Origin: Candidatus Tectimicrobiota bacterium
GTDB taxonomy: Bacteria > JACPUC01
Reading direction: 5' to 3'
Length of the DNA: 64,000 bases
Assembly (NCBI GenBank): GCA_016192455.1
Contig: JACPUC010000028.1
Coordinates: 1 to 64,000, forward strand
Shown here: positions 45,806 to 54,934 of the stretch, piece after piece
Layout of the letters: the number at the start of each line of letters is the position of its first letter
How positions within the stretch are numbered: the stretch's first letter is position 1
Made by a program: the position numbers and the translations under genes
The notes under the pieces: generated by a model
What the model saw: only the letters and a program-made list of their open reading frames with translations
Database searches by the model: none
Told to the model about the DNA's origin: nothing

Positions 45806-47230
45806 ATGACCCCTCCCCCCACCGAGCAACCCGCTCAGGACGCGGCGCCGCAGCCGACCCCGCCGGCGCCGAGCGCGCGCGCCAGGCGCGCCCGTCCGCG
45901 GGCGCTCCCCGTCGTCGCCATCATCGGCCGGCCGAACGTCGGCAAGTCCACCCTATTTAACCGCATCATCCAGCGCCGGCAAGCCATCGTCGAGCCCACC
46001 CCAGGTGTGACGCGCGACCGTAACTACGCCATTGCGGAGTGGCACGGCAGGCAGTTTCAGCTCGTCGATACCGGCGGCTTCGAGCCCACCGCCACCGAAA
46101 CGCTCCTGGCGCAGGTGCGGGAGCAGGCGCGCCTGGCAATCGACGAGGCGGACCTCCTCCTTTTCCTCGGCGATGCCAGGAGCGGCCTTACCCCGATGGA
46201 CGAAGAGATCATCGCGGAGCTGCGGCGGAGCGACAAGCCGCTCCTCGCCGCGATCAATAAGGTCGAGGGTCCGAGCCAGGAGACCGCCGCGGCGGAGTTC
46301 TACCGCCTGGGGCTGAGCCCGATGCTGCCGGTGTCGGCGGAGCACGGTCGCGGCGTGGGCGATCTGCTCGATGCCGTCCTGGCGTTACTGCCGCGGGCGC
46401 CGACCCAGGAAGTCGTCGAACCTGAGGTCCGGCATCGCATCTGCGTCCTGGGGCGGCCCAACGTCGGCAAGTCCTCGCTCATCAACTACCTGCTGCGGCA
46501 GCCGCGCCACCTCGTCGATCACCGTCCCGGCACGACGCATGACGCCATCGACACCATCATTCGCTACCACGGCTTGGAGTACCTCTTCATCGACACCGCG
46601 GGGATACGCCGCAAAGGGCGCGTCAGTCAGGCGGTGGAGAAGTTCAGCGTGGTAATGGCCTTGAAGAGCCTGCGCCGGGCGGATATCGCCCTCCTCATGA
46701 TCGACGCGGTGGAAGGGGTGACGGACCAGGACGCCACCATCGCCGGCTACGTCCACGAGGCCGGCAAGGCGTGTATCGTCCTGGTAAACAAGTGGGACTC
46801 CATTGAACGAGATACCCATACCTTCCGCGGCTACGTCGACACCGTTCGAGAGCACCTGAAGTTTTTCCCTGACGCGCCGGTGCTGACGATCTCCGCCAAA
46901 ACGGGGCAGCGCGTCATGAAGATCTTCGCCGCGATCGAGCGCGTCGGGGCCGCCCATGAGAAGCTGGTGCCGACCCCGGTGTTGAACGATGTGCTGCACG
47001 CCGCCTTGCAACGCCACCCCCTTCCCGTTCCGCGTGGTCAACCGGTGCGCTTCTACTACGCCACCCAGTGTGATGTCCGCCCTCCTACCTTCATCCTTTT
47101 TGTGAACAACCCGAAAGGGGTGCATTTCTCTTCGACGCGCTACGTCGTCAACCAGATCCGCGAAGCCTTCGGGTTTGTCGGCACCCCCCTGCGCGTCATC
47201 TGGCGTCGCAGCCGTTCTGCAAAGAGGTGA
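45806..47230 (+). CDS. der: ribosome biogenesis GTPase Der
   Basis: Der (EngA) has two tandem G domains and a KH-like tail and helps 50S maturation. In this 474-residue protein domain 1 has GRPNVGKSTLF, VDTGGFEP and INKVEG. Domain 2 has GRPNVGKSSLINYLL, IDTAGIRRKG and VNKWDS. The tail includes PTFILFVNNPKGVHFS and a basic end. ATG 45806 is preferred to upstream in-frame codons that read as low-complexity. A proline/alanine-rich leader of about 30 residues precedes the first domain. Confidence 0.95.
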   Translation: MTPPPTEQPAQDAAPQPTPPAPSARARRARPRALPVVAIIGRPNVGKSTLFNRIIQRRQAIVEPTPGVTRDRNYAIAEWHGRQFQLVDTGGFEPTATETLLAQVREQARLAIDEADLLLFLGDARSGLTPMDEEIIAELRRSDKPLLAAINKVEGPSQETAAAEFYRLGLSPMLPVSAEHGRGVGDLLDAVLALLPRAPTQEVVEPEVRHRICVLGRPNVGKSSLINYLLRQPRHLVDHRPGTTHDAIDTIIRYHGLEYLFIDTAGIRRKGRVSQAVEKFSVVMALKSLRRADIALLMIDAVEGVTDQDATIAGYVHEAGKACIVLVNKWDSIERDTHTFRGYVDTVREHLKFFPDAPVLTISAKTGQRVMKIFAAIERVGAAHEKLVPTPVLNDVLHAALQRHPLPVPRGQPVRFYYATQCDVRPPTFILFVNNPKGVHFSSTRYVVNQIREAFGFVGTPLRVIWRRSRSAKR

Positions 47231-47516
47231 TGAAAGTTCTCTTTTTTTAAGTGCTTGACATATTTTTCTTCAAGTGTTACTGATAGGCTCTGCGTCTACT
47301 TCGATCAACTGCCAAGCATCGAGCGCCGCCGGGACCCGCAGAGATCCTTACCCTCTCCCTTGCCCGCGTGGCTGGGATGATGTGTTGGGGAGGACTTGCA
47401 GGTTTTCCGCCACGGTTTCCTCGTTGCCAGGGGCGCGGGGTAGAGAGGCAGGTTCGCCGAGTCAGAATAACGGCACGAGGTCCAGTTGCTGGGTCGACGC
47501 AGAAAGGTGACGCTGT

Positions 47517-49601
47517 ATGAAGGTTCAACGGGTGGCGTTGCGCAATGTGGGACTCCTGGGCGATACGGGAAGCGGCAAGACCTCTCTGGCGGAGGCTCTC
47601 TTGTTCAGCGCCGGAGCGATCGAGCGCTTGGGGTCCGTGCTGGACGGCACCACCACCATGGACTTCGATGCCGATGAACAGAAACGTTCACGATCCCTAA
47701 GCTCCGCGCTTGCAACCCTCTCCTGGAAGAAGACCAAGATCAACCTCATCGATACCCCGGGCGCTGGCAACTTCGTGGCCGACGCCTTCGCCTGTTTGCG
47801 GGTGCTGGACGCCGCCATCTTCGTCATCCATGCGGGATCAGGCGTGCGCGTGCAGACGCAACGGCTCTGGCAGGCGTGCAAAGAGCTGGGTGTGGTTCGT
47901 CTGGTTTACATCAATGCCATGGATGCGGAGCGCGCAGACTTCGACCAAATCATGAATGATCTTACTGCAACTATTGAAGATAACTCAATTATTCCATTTC
48001 ACCTCCCACTCGGCAAGGGGCCTGCGTTTGCTGGTGTAGTGGACGTGGTGCGGCAGCGCGGGCTGAGCTTTCAGGCCGGCGGGCGAGGCGAGGTGAAACC
48101 CTGTGAGGTGCCTGAGGCGCTCGCCGACAGCCTCGCGGCGACGCGCGAGCGGCTTACCGAAGCAGTGGCCGAGGCGGACGACGCACTGCTGGAAAAGTAC
48201 CTCGAGGCGGGGACCTTAAATGACGACGAGCTGGTGGAAAGCCTGCGGGCGGCGGTACGCCAGGGGAGCGTGACGCCGGTGGTGTGTGGCGTCGCCACGC
48301 AGTGCCTGGGGGCGCAAGCACTGCTCGACCTCATCCTCGACTATCTCCCCGCCCCCAACGAGCGGCCTCCGCTGCGCGGCGCCGCCCCGGGCAACGGCGC
48401 GGAGGTGCTGCGCCAGCCCATCGACGAGGCTCCCTTCTCAGCCCTCGTCTTCAAGACGATGGCCGACCCTTACTCCGGCAAGCTGACGCTCTTCCGCGTC
48501 ATGTCCGGCATCCTCACTCCGGACAAGGTCGTCTTGAACGCTAACACGGGCGAGAAGGAACGCCTCGGCCAGCTCAATAACCTGCTCGGCAAGAACCAGC
48601 TCACCGTGACGCAGGTCAGCGCCGGAGACCTCGCGGTGGTGGCGAAGCTGAAGAGCACCACCACCGGGCACACGCTCTGCGATGAGAAAGAGCCCATCCT
48701 CTACCCCGTCATCGAATTCCCCAAACCGGTCATCAGCATTGCCGTGGTGCCGAAATCGAAGGGCGACGAGGAGAAGGTGAGCAGCGGCCTGCGCCGCCTC
48801 AGCGAGGAGGACCTCACCCTGCAGTTCTCCGTTGATCACGAGAGCAAGCAGCTCGTCATCTCCGGCATGGGGGAGGACCACCTGGACGTCGTCATCGACC
48901 GCTTGAAGCGCAAGTTCGGGGTGGAGGTGGAAGCGGAGGAGATGCAGGTGCCGTACCGCGAAACCATCCGCTCCAGCGTCAAGGTGCAGGGACGGCACAA
49001 GAAGCAGTCGGGCGGCCGCGGCCAGTTCGGCGATACCTGGCTGGAGATCGAACCGCGCGAGCGCGGCAGCGGTTTCGAGTTCGTCGACAAGATCGTCGGC
49101 GGGGCCATCCCGCGCCAGTACATCCCGTCGGTGGAGAAGGGCATCGTGGAGGCCATGAAGCGCGGCTCCCTGGCGGGGTTTCCGGTGGTGGACCTGACGG
49201 TCACCCTCTACGACGGCTCGTACCACTCCGTCGACTCGTCGGACATGGCCTTCCAGATCGCCGGCTCCATCGGCTTCAAGAAGGGAGTTGAGCAGGCAGA
49301 CCCCGTGCTGCTCGAGCCCATCGTCAACATGGAGGTGTTCGTTCCCGAAGACGCCATGGGGGACGTGATCGGTGATTTGAATGCGAAGCGCGGCAAGGTC
49401 TTAGGCATGGACTCGCGCGGCAAGCTGCAAGTGATCCGGGCCCAGGTGCCGCTGGCCGAGGTCTTGAAGTATGCCACGGTGCTGAAGTCCATGACCGGTG
49501 ATCGGGGCTCCTTCAGCATGGAGTTCTCTCACTACGAGATGCTGCCGCCGCACCTCTCCGAAAAGGTGATCGCCACCAGCAAGAAGCGGGGAGAGGCCTG
49601 A
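47517..49601 (+). CDS. elongation factor G-like GTPase with altered G motifs
   Basis: The 694-residue protein has the full EF-G domain order and length, and belongs to the EF-G-like (EF-G2 type) group. The G1 loop is GDTGSGKTS (15-23) instead of GHIDAGKTT. G3 is DTPGAGNF (79-86), so the position of the catalytic histidine (DTPGHVDF) is alanine 83. G4 reads NAMD (133-136) where canonical EF-G has NKMD. Domain IV (GRHKKQSGGRGQFGDTWLEI) and the C-terminal domain are conserved. It probably acts in ribosome recycling, stress or a specialised step and is not the main translocase. The start ATG follows AAGGTGA. Confidence 0.9.
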   Translation: MKVQRVALRNVGLLGDTGSGKTSLAEALLFSAGAIERLGSVLDGTTTMDFDADEQKRSRSLSSALATLSWKKTKINLIDTPGAGNFVADAFACLRVLDAAIFVIHAGSGVRVQTQRLWQACKELGVVRLVYINAMDAERADFDQIMNDLTATIEDNSIIPFHLPLGKGPAFAGVVDVVRQRGLSFQAGGRGEVKPCEVPEALADSLAATRERLTEAVAEADDALLEKYLEAGTLNDDELVESLRAAVRQGSVTPVVCGVATQCLGAQALLDLILDYLPAPNERPPLRGAAPGNGAEVLRQPIDEAPFSALVFKTMADPYSGKLTLFRVMSGILTPDKVVLNANTGEKERLGQLNNLLGKNQLTVTQVSAGDLAVVAKLKSTTTGHTLCDEKEPILYPVIEFPKPVISIAVVPKSKGDEEKVSSGLRRLSEEDLTLQFSVDHESKQLVISGMGEDHLDVVIDRLKRKFGVEVEAEEMQVPYRETIRSSVKVQGRHKKQSGGRGQFGDTWLEIEPRERGSGFEFVDKIVGGAIPRQYIPSVEKGIVEAMKRGSLAGFPVVDLTVTLYDGSYHSVDSSDMAFQIAGSIGFKKGVEQADPVLLEPIVNMEVFVPEDAMGDVIGDLNAKRGKVLGMDSRGKLQVIRAQVPLAEVLKYATVLKSMTGDRGSFSMEFSHYEMLPPHLSEKVIATSKKRGEA

Positions 49602-49709
49602 GGGAGCGCCGGGGAGTCTTGTGCCGCGCGCCGCGGCGCCGCCGCGTGGATGGTGGTTGGCGCAAGCATCGCCACCGCCAGCGGGCAGACGTGGAGAGGC
49701 GAGAGCAGC

Positions 49710-50018
49710 GTGATTAAAGCCGATCTCGTAGACACCGTGTACCAAAAGGTAGGTCTGTCACGAAACGAGGCTGCCCATATCGTCGAGGTCATCTTCTCGG
49801 TTATGAAGGAAGCGCTGCGCAACGGTGAGGATGTGCAGGTTGTCGGTTTCGGCAACTTTAAGATTCGCCAGAAGAGGACGCGCGTCGGGCGGAATCCCAA
49901 GACCGGCGAGGAGATCATGATCACCTCGCGCAAGGTGCTCACCTTCAAACCCAGCAGAAACCTGCGCGACATTGCGAACGGCAAGGTTGGCAGGCCCCAT
50001 GAGGCGCCGCTGGCCTGA
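49710..50018 (+). CDS. ihfA: integration host factor alpha subunit
   Basis: The 102-residue HU/IHF protein reads IKADLVDTVYQKVGLSRNEA, with the DNA-intercalating beta-arm VGRNPKTGEEIMI and the FKPSRNLRD end. The gene pair with a downstream MerR regulator is the usual ihfA context. The start is GTG 49710 behind GGAGAGG. It bends DNA at promoters, often sigma-54-type ones, and RpoN is also encoded in this window. Confidence 0.93.
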   Translation: MIKADLVDTVYQKVGLSRNEAAHIVEVIFSVMKEALRNGEDVQVVGFGNFKIRQKRTRVGRNPKTGEEIMITSRKVLTFKPSRNLRDIANGKVGRPHEAPLA

Positions 50019-50168
50019 ACGCGCGGCGGCGTCGGCCGTTGCAACCATGCGGGTGGGTAACGGTTGACAGAACCGAGGGGAGCTGACGTTCAGTGGTGAG
50101 GGTGCGGCCTCGGCGTCGCCCCGGACGACCAGTGCGGCAGGCTGCCGTGCCGCTGGATGCCAGGAAAC

Positions 50169-50522
50169 ATGGCTAGTACTATCCCGGATAAGATGTTCTT
50201 CAAGATCGGCGAAGTCGCTGACATCACCGGCATCAAGCCCCATGTGCTGCGCTACTGGGAGTCCGAGTTCAAGCTCCTGAAGCCGGCGAAGAATAAGTCG
50301 GGGCAACGCATCTACCGCCGTCGCGATGTCGAGGTTGTGCAGCAGATCAAGCAGCTTCTCTACGAGGAGTCGTATACCATCGCAGGGGCGAAGAAGAAGA
50401 TCGCGCGGCGCTTCGGCGAGGAAGTTGAGAATGGCAATGGCGCCGACCTCGCCGTGGCTCGTCGCGTTTTCCAGGAGGTGCGAGGAGAGCTAATGGAAAT
50501 TCTAAGTATTTTAAAGAATTAG
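50169..50522 (+). CDS. MerR family transcriptional regulator
   Basis: The 117-residue protein has a winged helix-turn-helix at the N-terminus ([20 protein letters not shown], then [16 protein letters not shown]) and a short helical tail for dimerisation. No effector-binding cysteines are seen. This is the small MerR gene that commonly follows ihfA. ATG 50169 is used; ATG 50157 in frame is an alternative. The target is unknown. Confidence 0.9.
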   Translation: MASTIPDKMFFKIGEVADITGIKPHVLRYWESEFKLLKPAKNKSGQRIYRRRDVEVVQQIKQLLYEESYTIAGAKKKIARRFGEEVENGNGADLAVARRVFQEVRGELMEILSILKN

Positions 50523-50599
50523 GAGAGTAAACTTAAGAAGTTCCTTTATAATTGTTCCGCATCCGCAGCCAGTATCGAGAGGTTCGCTCTCCGCTCCCC

Positions 50600-51421
50600 T
50601 CAGGGCCGCCCTCCGTCGCCCCCCGTAAGCTGGTGGCCCAGGTAGAACGTCCGCAGCTCAGCTTCCCAAGCGCGACTGCCGGAAGCCTCCCATTGGAACG
50701 GCAGATCGACGATCTCCCCCGCTTGGGTGATGCCGGGCGCGGCTTCGAGCGCGGCCCGCAGAATGCGCCGTTGCTCATCCGCCTCTCCAGGTCTCCCCAC
50801 CGTATGCCCCATGGGGAAATCAAGGAAGGCAGCACGAGGCATCCGTACCAATGCCGCGATGTCCCGCGCCAGCACCAGGCAAATGGTGGGAATCCCCCGC
50901 TCCTCGATGCCGCGCGCAACCAGACCCACGGTCTGGTGGCAGACGGGTCAAAGCGGCAGGAGGAGCACCAGGTCAGTGTGCTGCGCGGCGAGCTGCTTGG
51001 CGAGCTCTGGCGTGACGAGCTGCAGCAGCTTTGTGCGCTGGTAAAACTGCCCGGTGATGGAGAAGTGCCAGGGCGCAACCTCGCCGATCACCCCCTGAGT
51101 TTCCAGCTCGAGCAGGCGCGTCAAGGGGAAGATGCAGTTGATGTCCCGCTCGCCAACATAGCGCACCGGCGCCGTATGCGCAAAGGTCAGCTCCTGCGGC
51201 GGGACCTGCCGAGGCAGGCGCACGACTCTGGGGTCGTTCTTGCTTTGCAGCGGCGTCTCACCGTTGCAGTAGATGGCCGCGGTGCTGATCATCGCCACGC
51301 GACACTCGGCCAGCGGTTTCGTGAGCGCGGCCCAGGGAGCCTCGTCGTGCACCGACCAGGCATAGGGGCCATAGGTCTTCGTGAAGAGCTCATCCACGAG
51401 TTGCAGGTAGTTGAACGGCAC
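50600..51421 (-). CDS. probable selenoprotein, GrdB/PrdB-like reductase family (in-frame UGA at 50948-50950)
   Basis: A single protein of 273 residues is interrupted at codon 158 by TGA in one unbroken frame. Before it reads QHTDLVLLLPL and after it PVCHQTVGLVARGIEERGIP, so the site is U-x-x-C, a redox motif. The flanks match the glycine/sarcosine/betaine/proline reductase selenoprotein B-like family, where Sec sits at the end of this strand. A 19-base hairpin 3' to the UGA fits a bacterial SECIS. The GTG start (51421) follows AGGGG; frame is open up to 51538. Automatic calling would give two genes of 196 and 109 residues. The neighbouring genes do not tell the substrate, and selA/selB/selC are not in the window. 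The alternative is a nonsense-mutated gene. Confidence 0.82.
50919..50937 (-). promoter_or_regulatory. SECIS-like hairpin in the selenoprotein gene
   Basis: On the minus strand ACCAGACC and GGTCTGGT form an eight-pair stem around a GTG loop. The loop begins 18 bases after the UGA. A loop starting with G and located 16-37 bases from the UGA meets the published general description of bacterial SECIS elements. It lies entirely inside the coding sequence, as expected in bacteria. Confidence 0.7.
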
Positions 51422-51707
51422 GGCGCGACATCCCCTGAGGTGAATGGAGTCCTCGGCGCTCTCCTTTCCGCTGACCAGAACGGCCTGGTCGAGAGTAGCC
51501 GGGGGTCGTATGGTAGCTCCCTTCCGGCAGCTTGCCAAGCGAAGTTCGCATCGTCGTCTTGCCCTACCTGGCGCCTATCGCTATGATCAGGGTGCGGATG
51601 GACACCTGCCCGGAACCGCGCCGACCGCGGAGTTCCTTCTCCTTCCCATTCCCTCGGCGCGACGCGCCGGTCGTAGGCGAGCGTCAGGGCTTTGAGGCGC
51701 AGTACGG

Positions 51708-52145
51708 ATGAGCTCCACCGTCATGCTGTTCGTGCAGGGGTTCCATCTGCTCGCCGCCATGGTGGTGGTGGGCGGCGTCATCTTCCTGCGCGCTCTGCTC
51801 ATTCCAGCAACACGGCGGCTCGAGGCGCCCGCGGGAGATGTTCTCTTGCAACGCGTCCATCGTCGCTTCCGCATCCTCCTCTGGGTTGCCATGCCCGTGC
51901 TTTTCGCCAGCGGCGTGTTCAACATGCTCGACAAGGCATTCAAGGGGATTCAGGCGCCGAGTTACATCGGGACCTTGGGTGTGAAGATCATGCTCGCTCT
52001 CCTCGTCTTCAGCATCCTCCTGCTGCTGACGCTGCCGGTCAGAAGCTTCGCACCCTTCCAGGCGCAGCGAGATCGCTGGCTCGTCATCTCCATCATCCTC
52101 GCGGTTCTCGTCGTCGGCCTGGCCGGTTACCTGCGGTTGATGTAG
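51708..52145 (+). CDS. CopD-like four-helix membrane protein
   Basis: The 145-residue protein has four hydrophobic helices (about 5-27, 50-70, 83-105 and 122-143). The first contains VQGFHLLAAMVVVGGVIFLR with a histidine as in CopD-type proteins and short copper- or heme-associated membrane proteins. A function in copper or heme handling is possible, but no metal site beyond that is clear. The c-type cytochrome gene 300 bases downstream is on the same strand. Confidence 0.7.
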   Translation: MSSTVMLFVQGFHLLAAMVVVGGVIFLRALLIPATRRLEAPAGDVLLQRVHRRFRILLWVAMPVLFASGVFNMLDKAFKGIQAPSYIGTLGVKIMLALLVFSILLLLTLPVRSFAPFQAQRDRWLVISIILAVLVVGLAGYLRLM

Positions 52146-52450
52146 GGCGCTCCCCGCCTACCCCGTTCGCCTTACCTTCCTGCCTCGGCGCCGCTTCACC
52201 TTGCCGGCCTGGCGCCGGGCGTGGCGGGGGTGGCATCCGGCGATTCCGCACCACGCTTCCTCGCCAGACTCGGGTTATTGCTCCAACGTAACAGGCGGCG
52301 CCTGAGAGAACTGCGGAGGCGGGAATAAGGTGCTGCGCATCAGTGTTATAGAACATCGGATTGGCTGCAGCACCGGCAAACCCTGAACCCCACAGCCAGG
52401 CATGGCGCCAAAATTTCGGCATAGGGTCGAATCGAGGAGGAAAACGTATC

Positions 52451-53137
52451 ATGAGATCGAAGCGAACCATCTCCGCACTCCTGACATTGATCGCGCTGCT
52501 GCTGGTGGTGTCCCAGCCTGGCACAGCCGAGATGTTGTCGCCCCAGGCCACGCGGCAGGCTGAGAGGGTGCCGGTTGTTGCCATGCAGCCTGGTGCCACG
52601 CCAGCGCTGCAGGTAGCCCAAGGCATGAACCCCTGCGCCGCAAAAGCCAACCCTTGCGCCGCGAAGGCAAACCCCTGCGCCGCAAAAGCGAACCCCTGTG
52701 GGGCGGCGGCGAACCCCTGCGCCGCGAAGAGCGGTGGTCCCACGCCGATCCGCGCCGACTCCATTCGTGACCATGGCAAGCTCGTCGCCATGGGGAAGGA
52801 CTTGTGGAATGATCGCAAGCTCGGCACCTCCGGCCTTACCTGCATGAACTGCCACGTGAACCATGCGCTGCTCAACCTCGACATGACGAAAGGCCGCTTC
52901 CCCCACTTCGTGAAGATGCCGAACGACATCGTGACGCTCGATCAGATGATCAACTTCTGCATGGTGAACCCCATGAAAGCCAAGCCTCTCGAGGCCAACA
53001 GCATCACCATGACCGCCATTGCGGCCTATTTCAACCAGCTCGTCGATGAGTACAACGCGAAGCCTGCCGCAGCCCCGGGCGCCAGCAAGGGCAAGGCGAA
53101 AACGAGCGGACCAGCCAACCCCTGCGCAGCCAAATAA
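52451..53137 (+). CDS. exported monoheme cytochrome c with NPCAAK repeats
   Basis: The 228-residue protein starts behind GAGGAGGAAAA and has a signal peptide (ISALLTLIALLLVVSQPGTA). Residues 60-94 are five tandem seven-residue units of the form NPCAAKA; a sixth NPCAAK forms the C-terminus. One CMNCH (about residue 135) binds a single heme, and MGKDLWNDRKLGTSGLTC before it is typical of c-type cytochromes. The cysteine-rich repeats may bind metal or crosslink. The encoding DNA is a 21-base tandem repeat. Its redox partner is unknown. Confidence 0.85.
   Translation: MRSKRTISALLTLIALLLVVSQPGTAEMLSPQATRQAERVPVVAMQPGATPALQVAQGMNPCAAKANPCAAKANPCAAKANPCGAAANPCAAKSGGPTPIRADSIRDHGKLVAMGKDLWNDRKLGTSGLTCMNCHVNHALLNLDMTKGRFPHFVKMPNDIVTLDQMINFCMVNPMKAKPLEANSITMTAIAAYFNQLVDEYNAKPAAAPGASKGKAKTSGPANPCAAK
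52628..52732 (+). repeat. five 21-bp tandem units encoding NPCAAKA
   Basis: Five units of AACCCCTGCGCCGCAAAAGC type follow one another exactly in frame; unit 4 differs (NPCGAAA). Synonymous differences between units show that they are not a recent expansion. Confidence 0.9.
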
Positions 53138-53159
53138 CAGCCTGCGAAGCCGCACCTTT

Positions 53160-53182
53160 GGTGGGGGGCCTCGCCCCCCACC
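53160..53182 (+). terminator. GC-rich hairpin after the cytochrome gene
   Basis: GGTGGGGGGC-CTC-GCCCCCCACC is a perfect ten-pair hairpin 22 bases after the cytochrome stop, followed by CCTTTG. It is a likely transcription terminator with only a weak T-tract. Confidence 0.5.
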
Positions 53183-53682
53183 CTTTGCGCCCGCATCCCT
53201 CCTCTCACTCTCGTGGGTCAGACGCTTCGGGTTCACCCTGCCATCGTGGCGACAGATTCCCCGCCGCCGCACCGGGCCCGGTTCAGCCCACGCCTCCTTT
53301 TCCAGCGCCGCGCAGTCTGCCACGGCTGCTCCGCTCGGGTGCGCTCCCATTGACTGCATGCAGGACTTGCCGGCCTGGCTGCGTGCGACGCGCGGACAGG
53401 CGTGAGCTGCCCTGCCGCGAGGTTGCGCCGCACCCTGGCGGTGCTCGGGGTGTTGGCCTTGGCTGGCTCGCGGTAGCTGCGGCGGCGGCTGTCGGCGCCC
53501 GCTGTCGGGGTGGCCAGCGCGATGAGGGCGATCGTCCGCCGCGGCCAGCCGCCAGCCGGGCCGACACTCCTCCCGTTCTCCATCTTCAACCGCCAGCTCC
53601 GCTTGCGCACGTCGTCTCCCGAGTCGCGCGCCACCTCGACACCCATGGGCACCACCTCTCGCGGCCCCGCCCCACAAGGTTC

Positions 53683-53711
53683 TTGACGCTTCCTGGCTAT
53701 TGGCACATAGT
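53683..53711 (+). promoter_or_regulatory. sigma-70-type promoter for the binding-protein gene
   Basis: TTGACG (53683-53688) and CATAGT (53706-53711) lie 17 bases apart. The start would be near 53718, about 200 bases upstream of the ATG. Confidence 0.45.
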
Positions 53712-53920
53712 GGCCATGTTGACGCAGTACCGTCTCCAGCGGTACAAGAGCCCTGTTGGCGGAGGTGTGACACATCTCGGTGCTGCGTCAGCTTGCCGAG
53801 GGGTGGTCAGTGTGTCCCTCGCGGTCGAGATAGAGTAGCGGACTTTGAACCCGCTGGACGGACGGGTCATCCCGGAGACCGGGCTTGGTCTCGCATTCTA
53901 CGAGGTGAGGGGGGTAGACG

Positions 53921-54934
53921 ATGAAGGCTATCGTCCAGGATGGCGCGAGGAAGAGACTTTTCAGAACGTTCATCGTTGTAGCTCTGTTTACAGTGTTCCT
54001 GGCGTCTCAGGTTGGCGCCGTGGACAAGGTGAAAGTCGCATATCTCCCTGCTCTTTCCTTCTCGCCGTTGTTCCTTGCCATCGAAAAAGGTTTCCTGAAA
54101 GAGCAAGGAATCGAGGCGGAAATGCTCGACATGGGCGGTGGCCAGCAAATGATGCTCGCCCTGGCGGCAGGCGAGATTCAAGTCGCTTCCGCCGCGGCGA
54201 CCGCTGGATTCTACAACCTCATTGCCAAAGCCACCGACCTCAGGATTGTTGCGGATAAAGGGCAAATAAGTAAGCAGGAGAACTTCGTTCCAGTCGTCGT
54301 CAGAAAGGAGTTGTATGATTCCGGCGAGGTGCGCACGCCGAAAGACCTCATGAAGTTGAAGATCGCGCAGTTCAACAAGGCATCAATCAGTGAATTCGTA
54401 CTTTGGAAGCTCATCGAACCGTATGGGAAGCGCTATCAGGATCTGAATCTCGTCTACCTCTTTCCTCCCCAGCAATACACCGCATTGAAAACAGGCGCGG
54501 TCCAGGCCGCCGTTACCGTTGAACCATGGGGATCGCGCATGGAGGCGGAAGGATTCGGAAAGATCCTCGAGCGTGGAACTTCGTGGCTTACGCGACCGGT
54601 CTTCCAGATCGCCGTGATCATGTATTCCGGCAAGTTCATCGGCTCCTCCCCGCAAGTGGCGCAACGCATGATGAACGCCTACGTTCGGGGCTTGAAGTAC
54701 CACAATGCGAAAGGCTACGGCGACGCGGACGTGCAGATGGCTGTGAGCAAATGGACCAAGGTCGCCCCTGACGTCATCGGCAAAGCAATCCCCACGGTGT
54801 TCTCGAAAGACGGCCGCGTGGACGTGCCATCGTTGGATGAGCAACAGCGCTGGTTCCTCGCCATGGGCTATCTGAAAGAGCTGCTCCCCACTGAGAAATG
54901 GGTCGACATGAGCTTCGTCGACAAGGCGCAATGA
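53921..54934 (+). CDS. NitT/TauT-type ABC transporter substrate-binding protein
   Basis: The 337-residue protein has a signal peptide (RLFRTFIVVALFTVFLASQV, cleavage near GAVD) and the family opening KVKVAYLPALSFSPLFLAIE followed by KGFLKEQGIEAEMLDMGGGQ. ATG 53921 is preceded by a GAGGGGGG run. It belongs to the same superfamily as the protein at 89-1099 but is clearly diverged. No permease or ATPase is near. The local AT content is higher than in neighbouring genes, a possible sign of separate origin. It is followed by an isochorismatase-family gene. Confidence 0.87.
   Translation: MKAIVQDGARKRLFRTFIVVALFTVFLASQVGAVDKVKVAYLPALSFSPLFLAIEKGFLKEQGIEAEMLDMGGGQQMMLALAAGEIQVASAAATAGFYNLIAKATDLRIVADKGQISKQENFVPVVVRKELYDSGEVRTPKDLMKLKIAQFNKASISEFVLWKLIEPYGKRYQDLNLVYLFPPQQYTALKTGAVQAAVTVEPWGSRMEAEGFGKILERGTSWLTRPVFQIAVIMYSGKFIGSSPQVAQRMMNAYVRGLKYHNAKGYGDADVQMAVSKWTKVAPDVIGKAIPTVFSKDGRVDVPSLDEQQRWFLAMGYLKELLPTEKWVDMSFVDKAQ

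Larger units (their letters stand above)
53138..53920. other. long intergenic region
   Basis: After the hairpin at 53160-53182 I see no gene for about 500 bases; open frames are proline/arginine-rich. A promoter at 53683-53711 precedes the binding-protein gene. Confidence 0.5.

Noticed and set aside
47255-47285. Promoter before the EF-G-like gene (TTGACA at 47255)
   Set aside because: The -35 is perfect and the region AT-rich, but no acceptable -10 lies 16-18 bases downstream.
50523-50599. tRNA gene after the ihfA-MerR pair
   Set aside because: A tRNA often follows this pair, but no T-loop or acceptor-stem pattern is present; there is only a weak AACTT/AAGTT hairpin.
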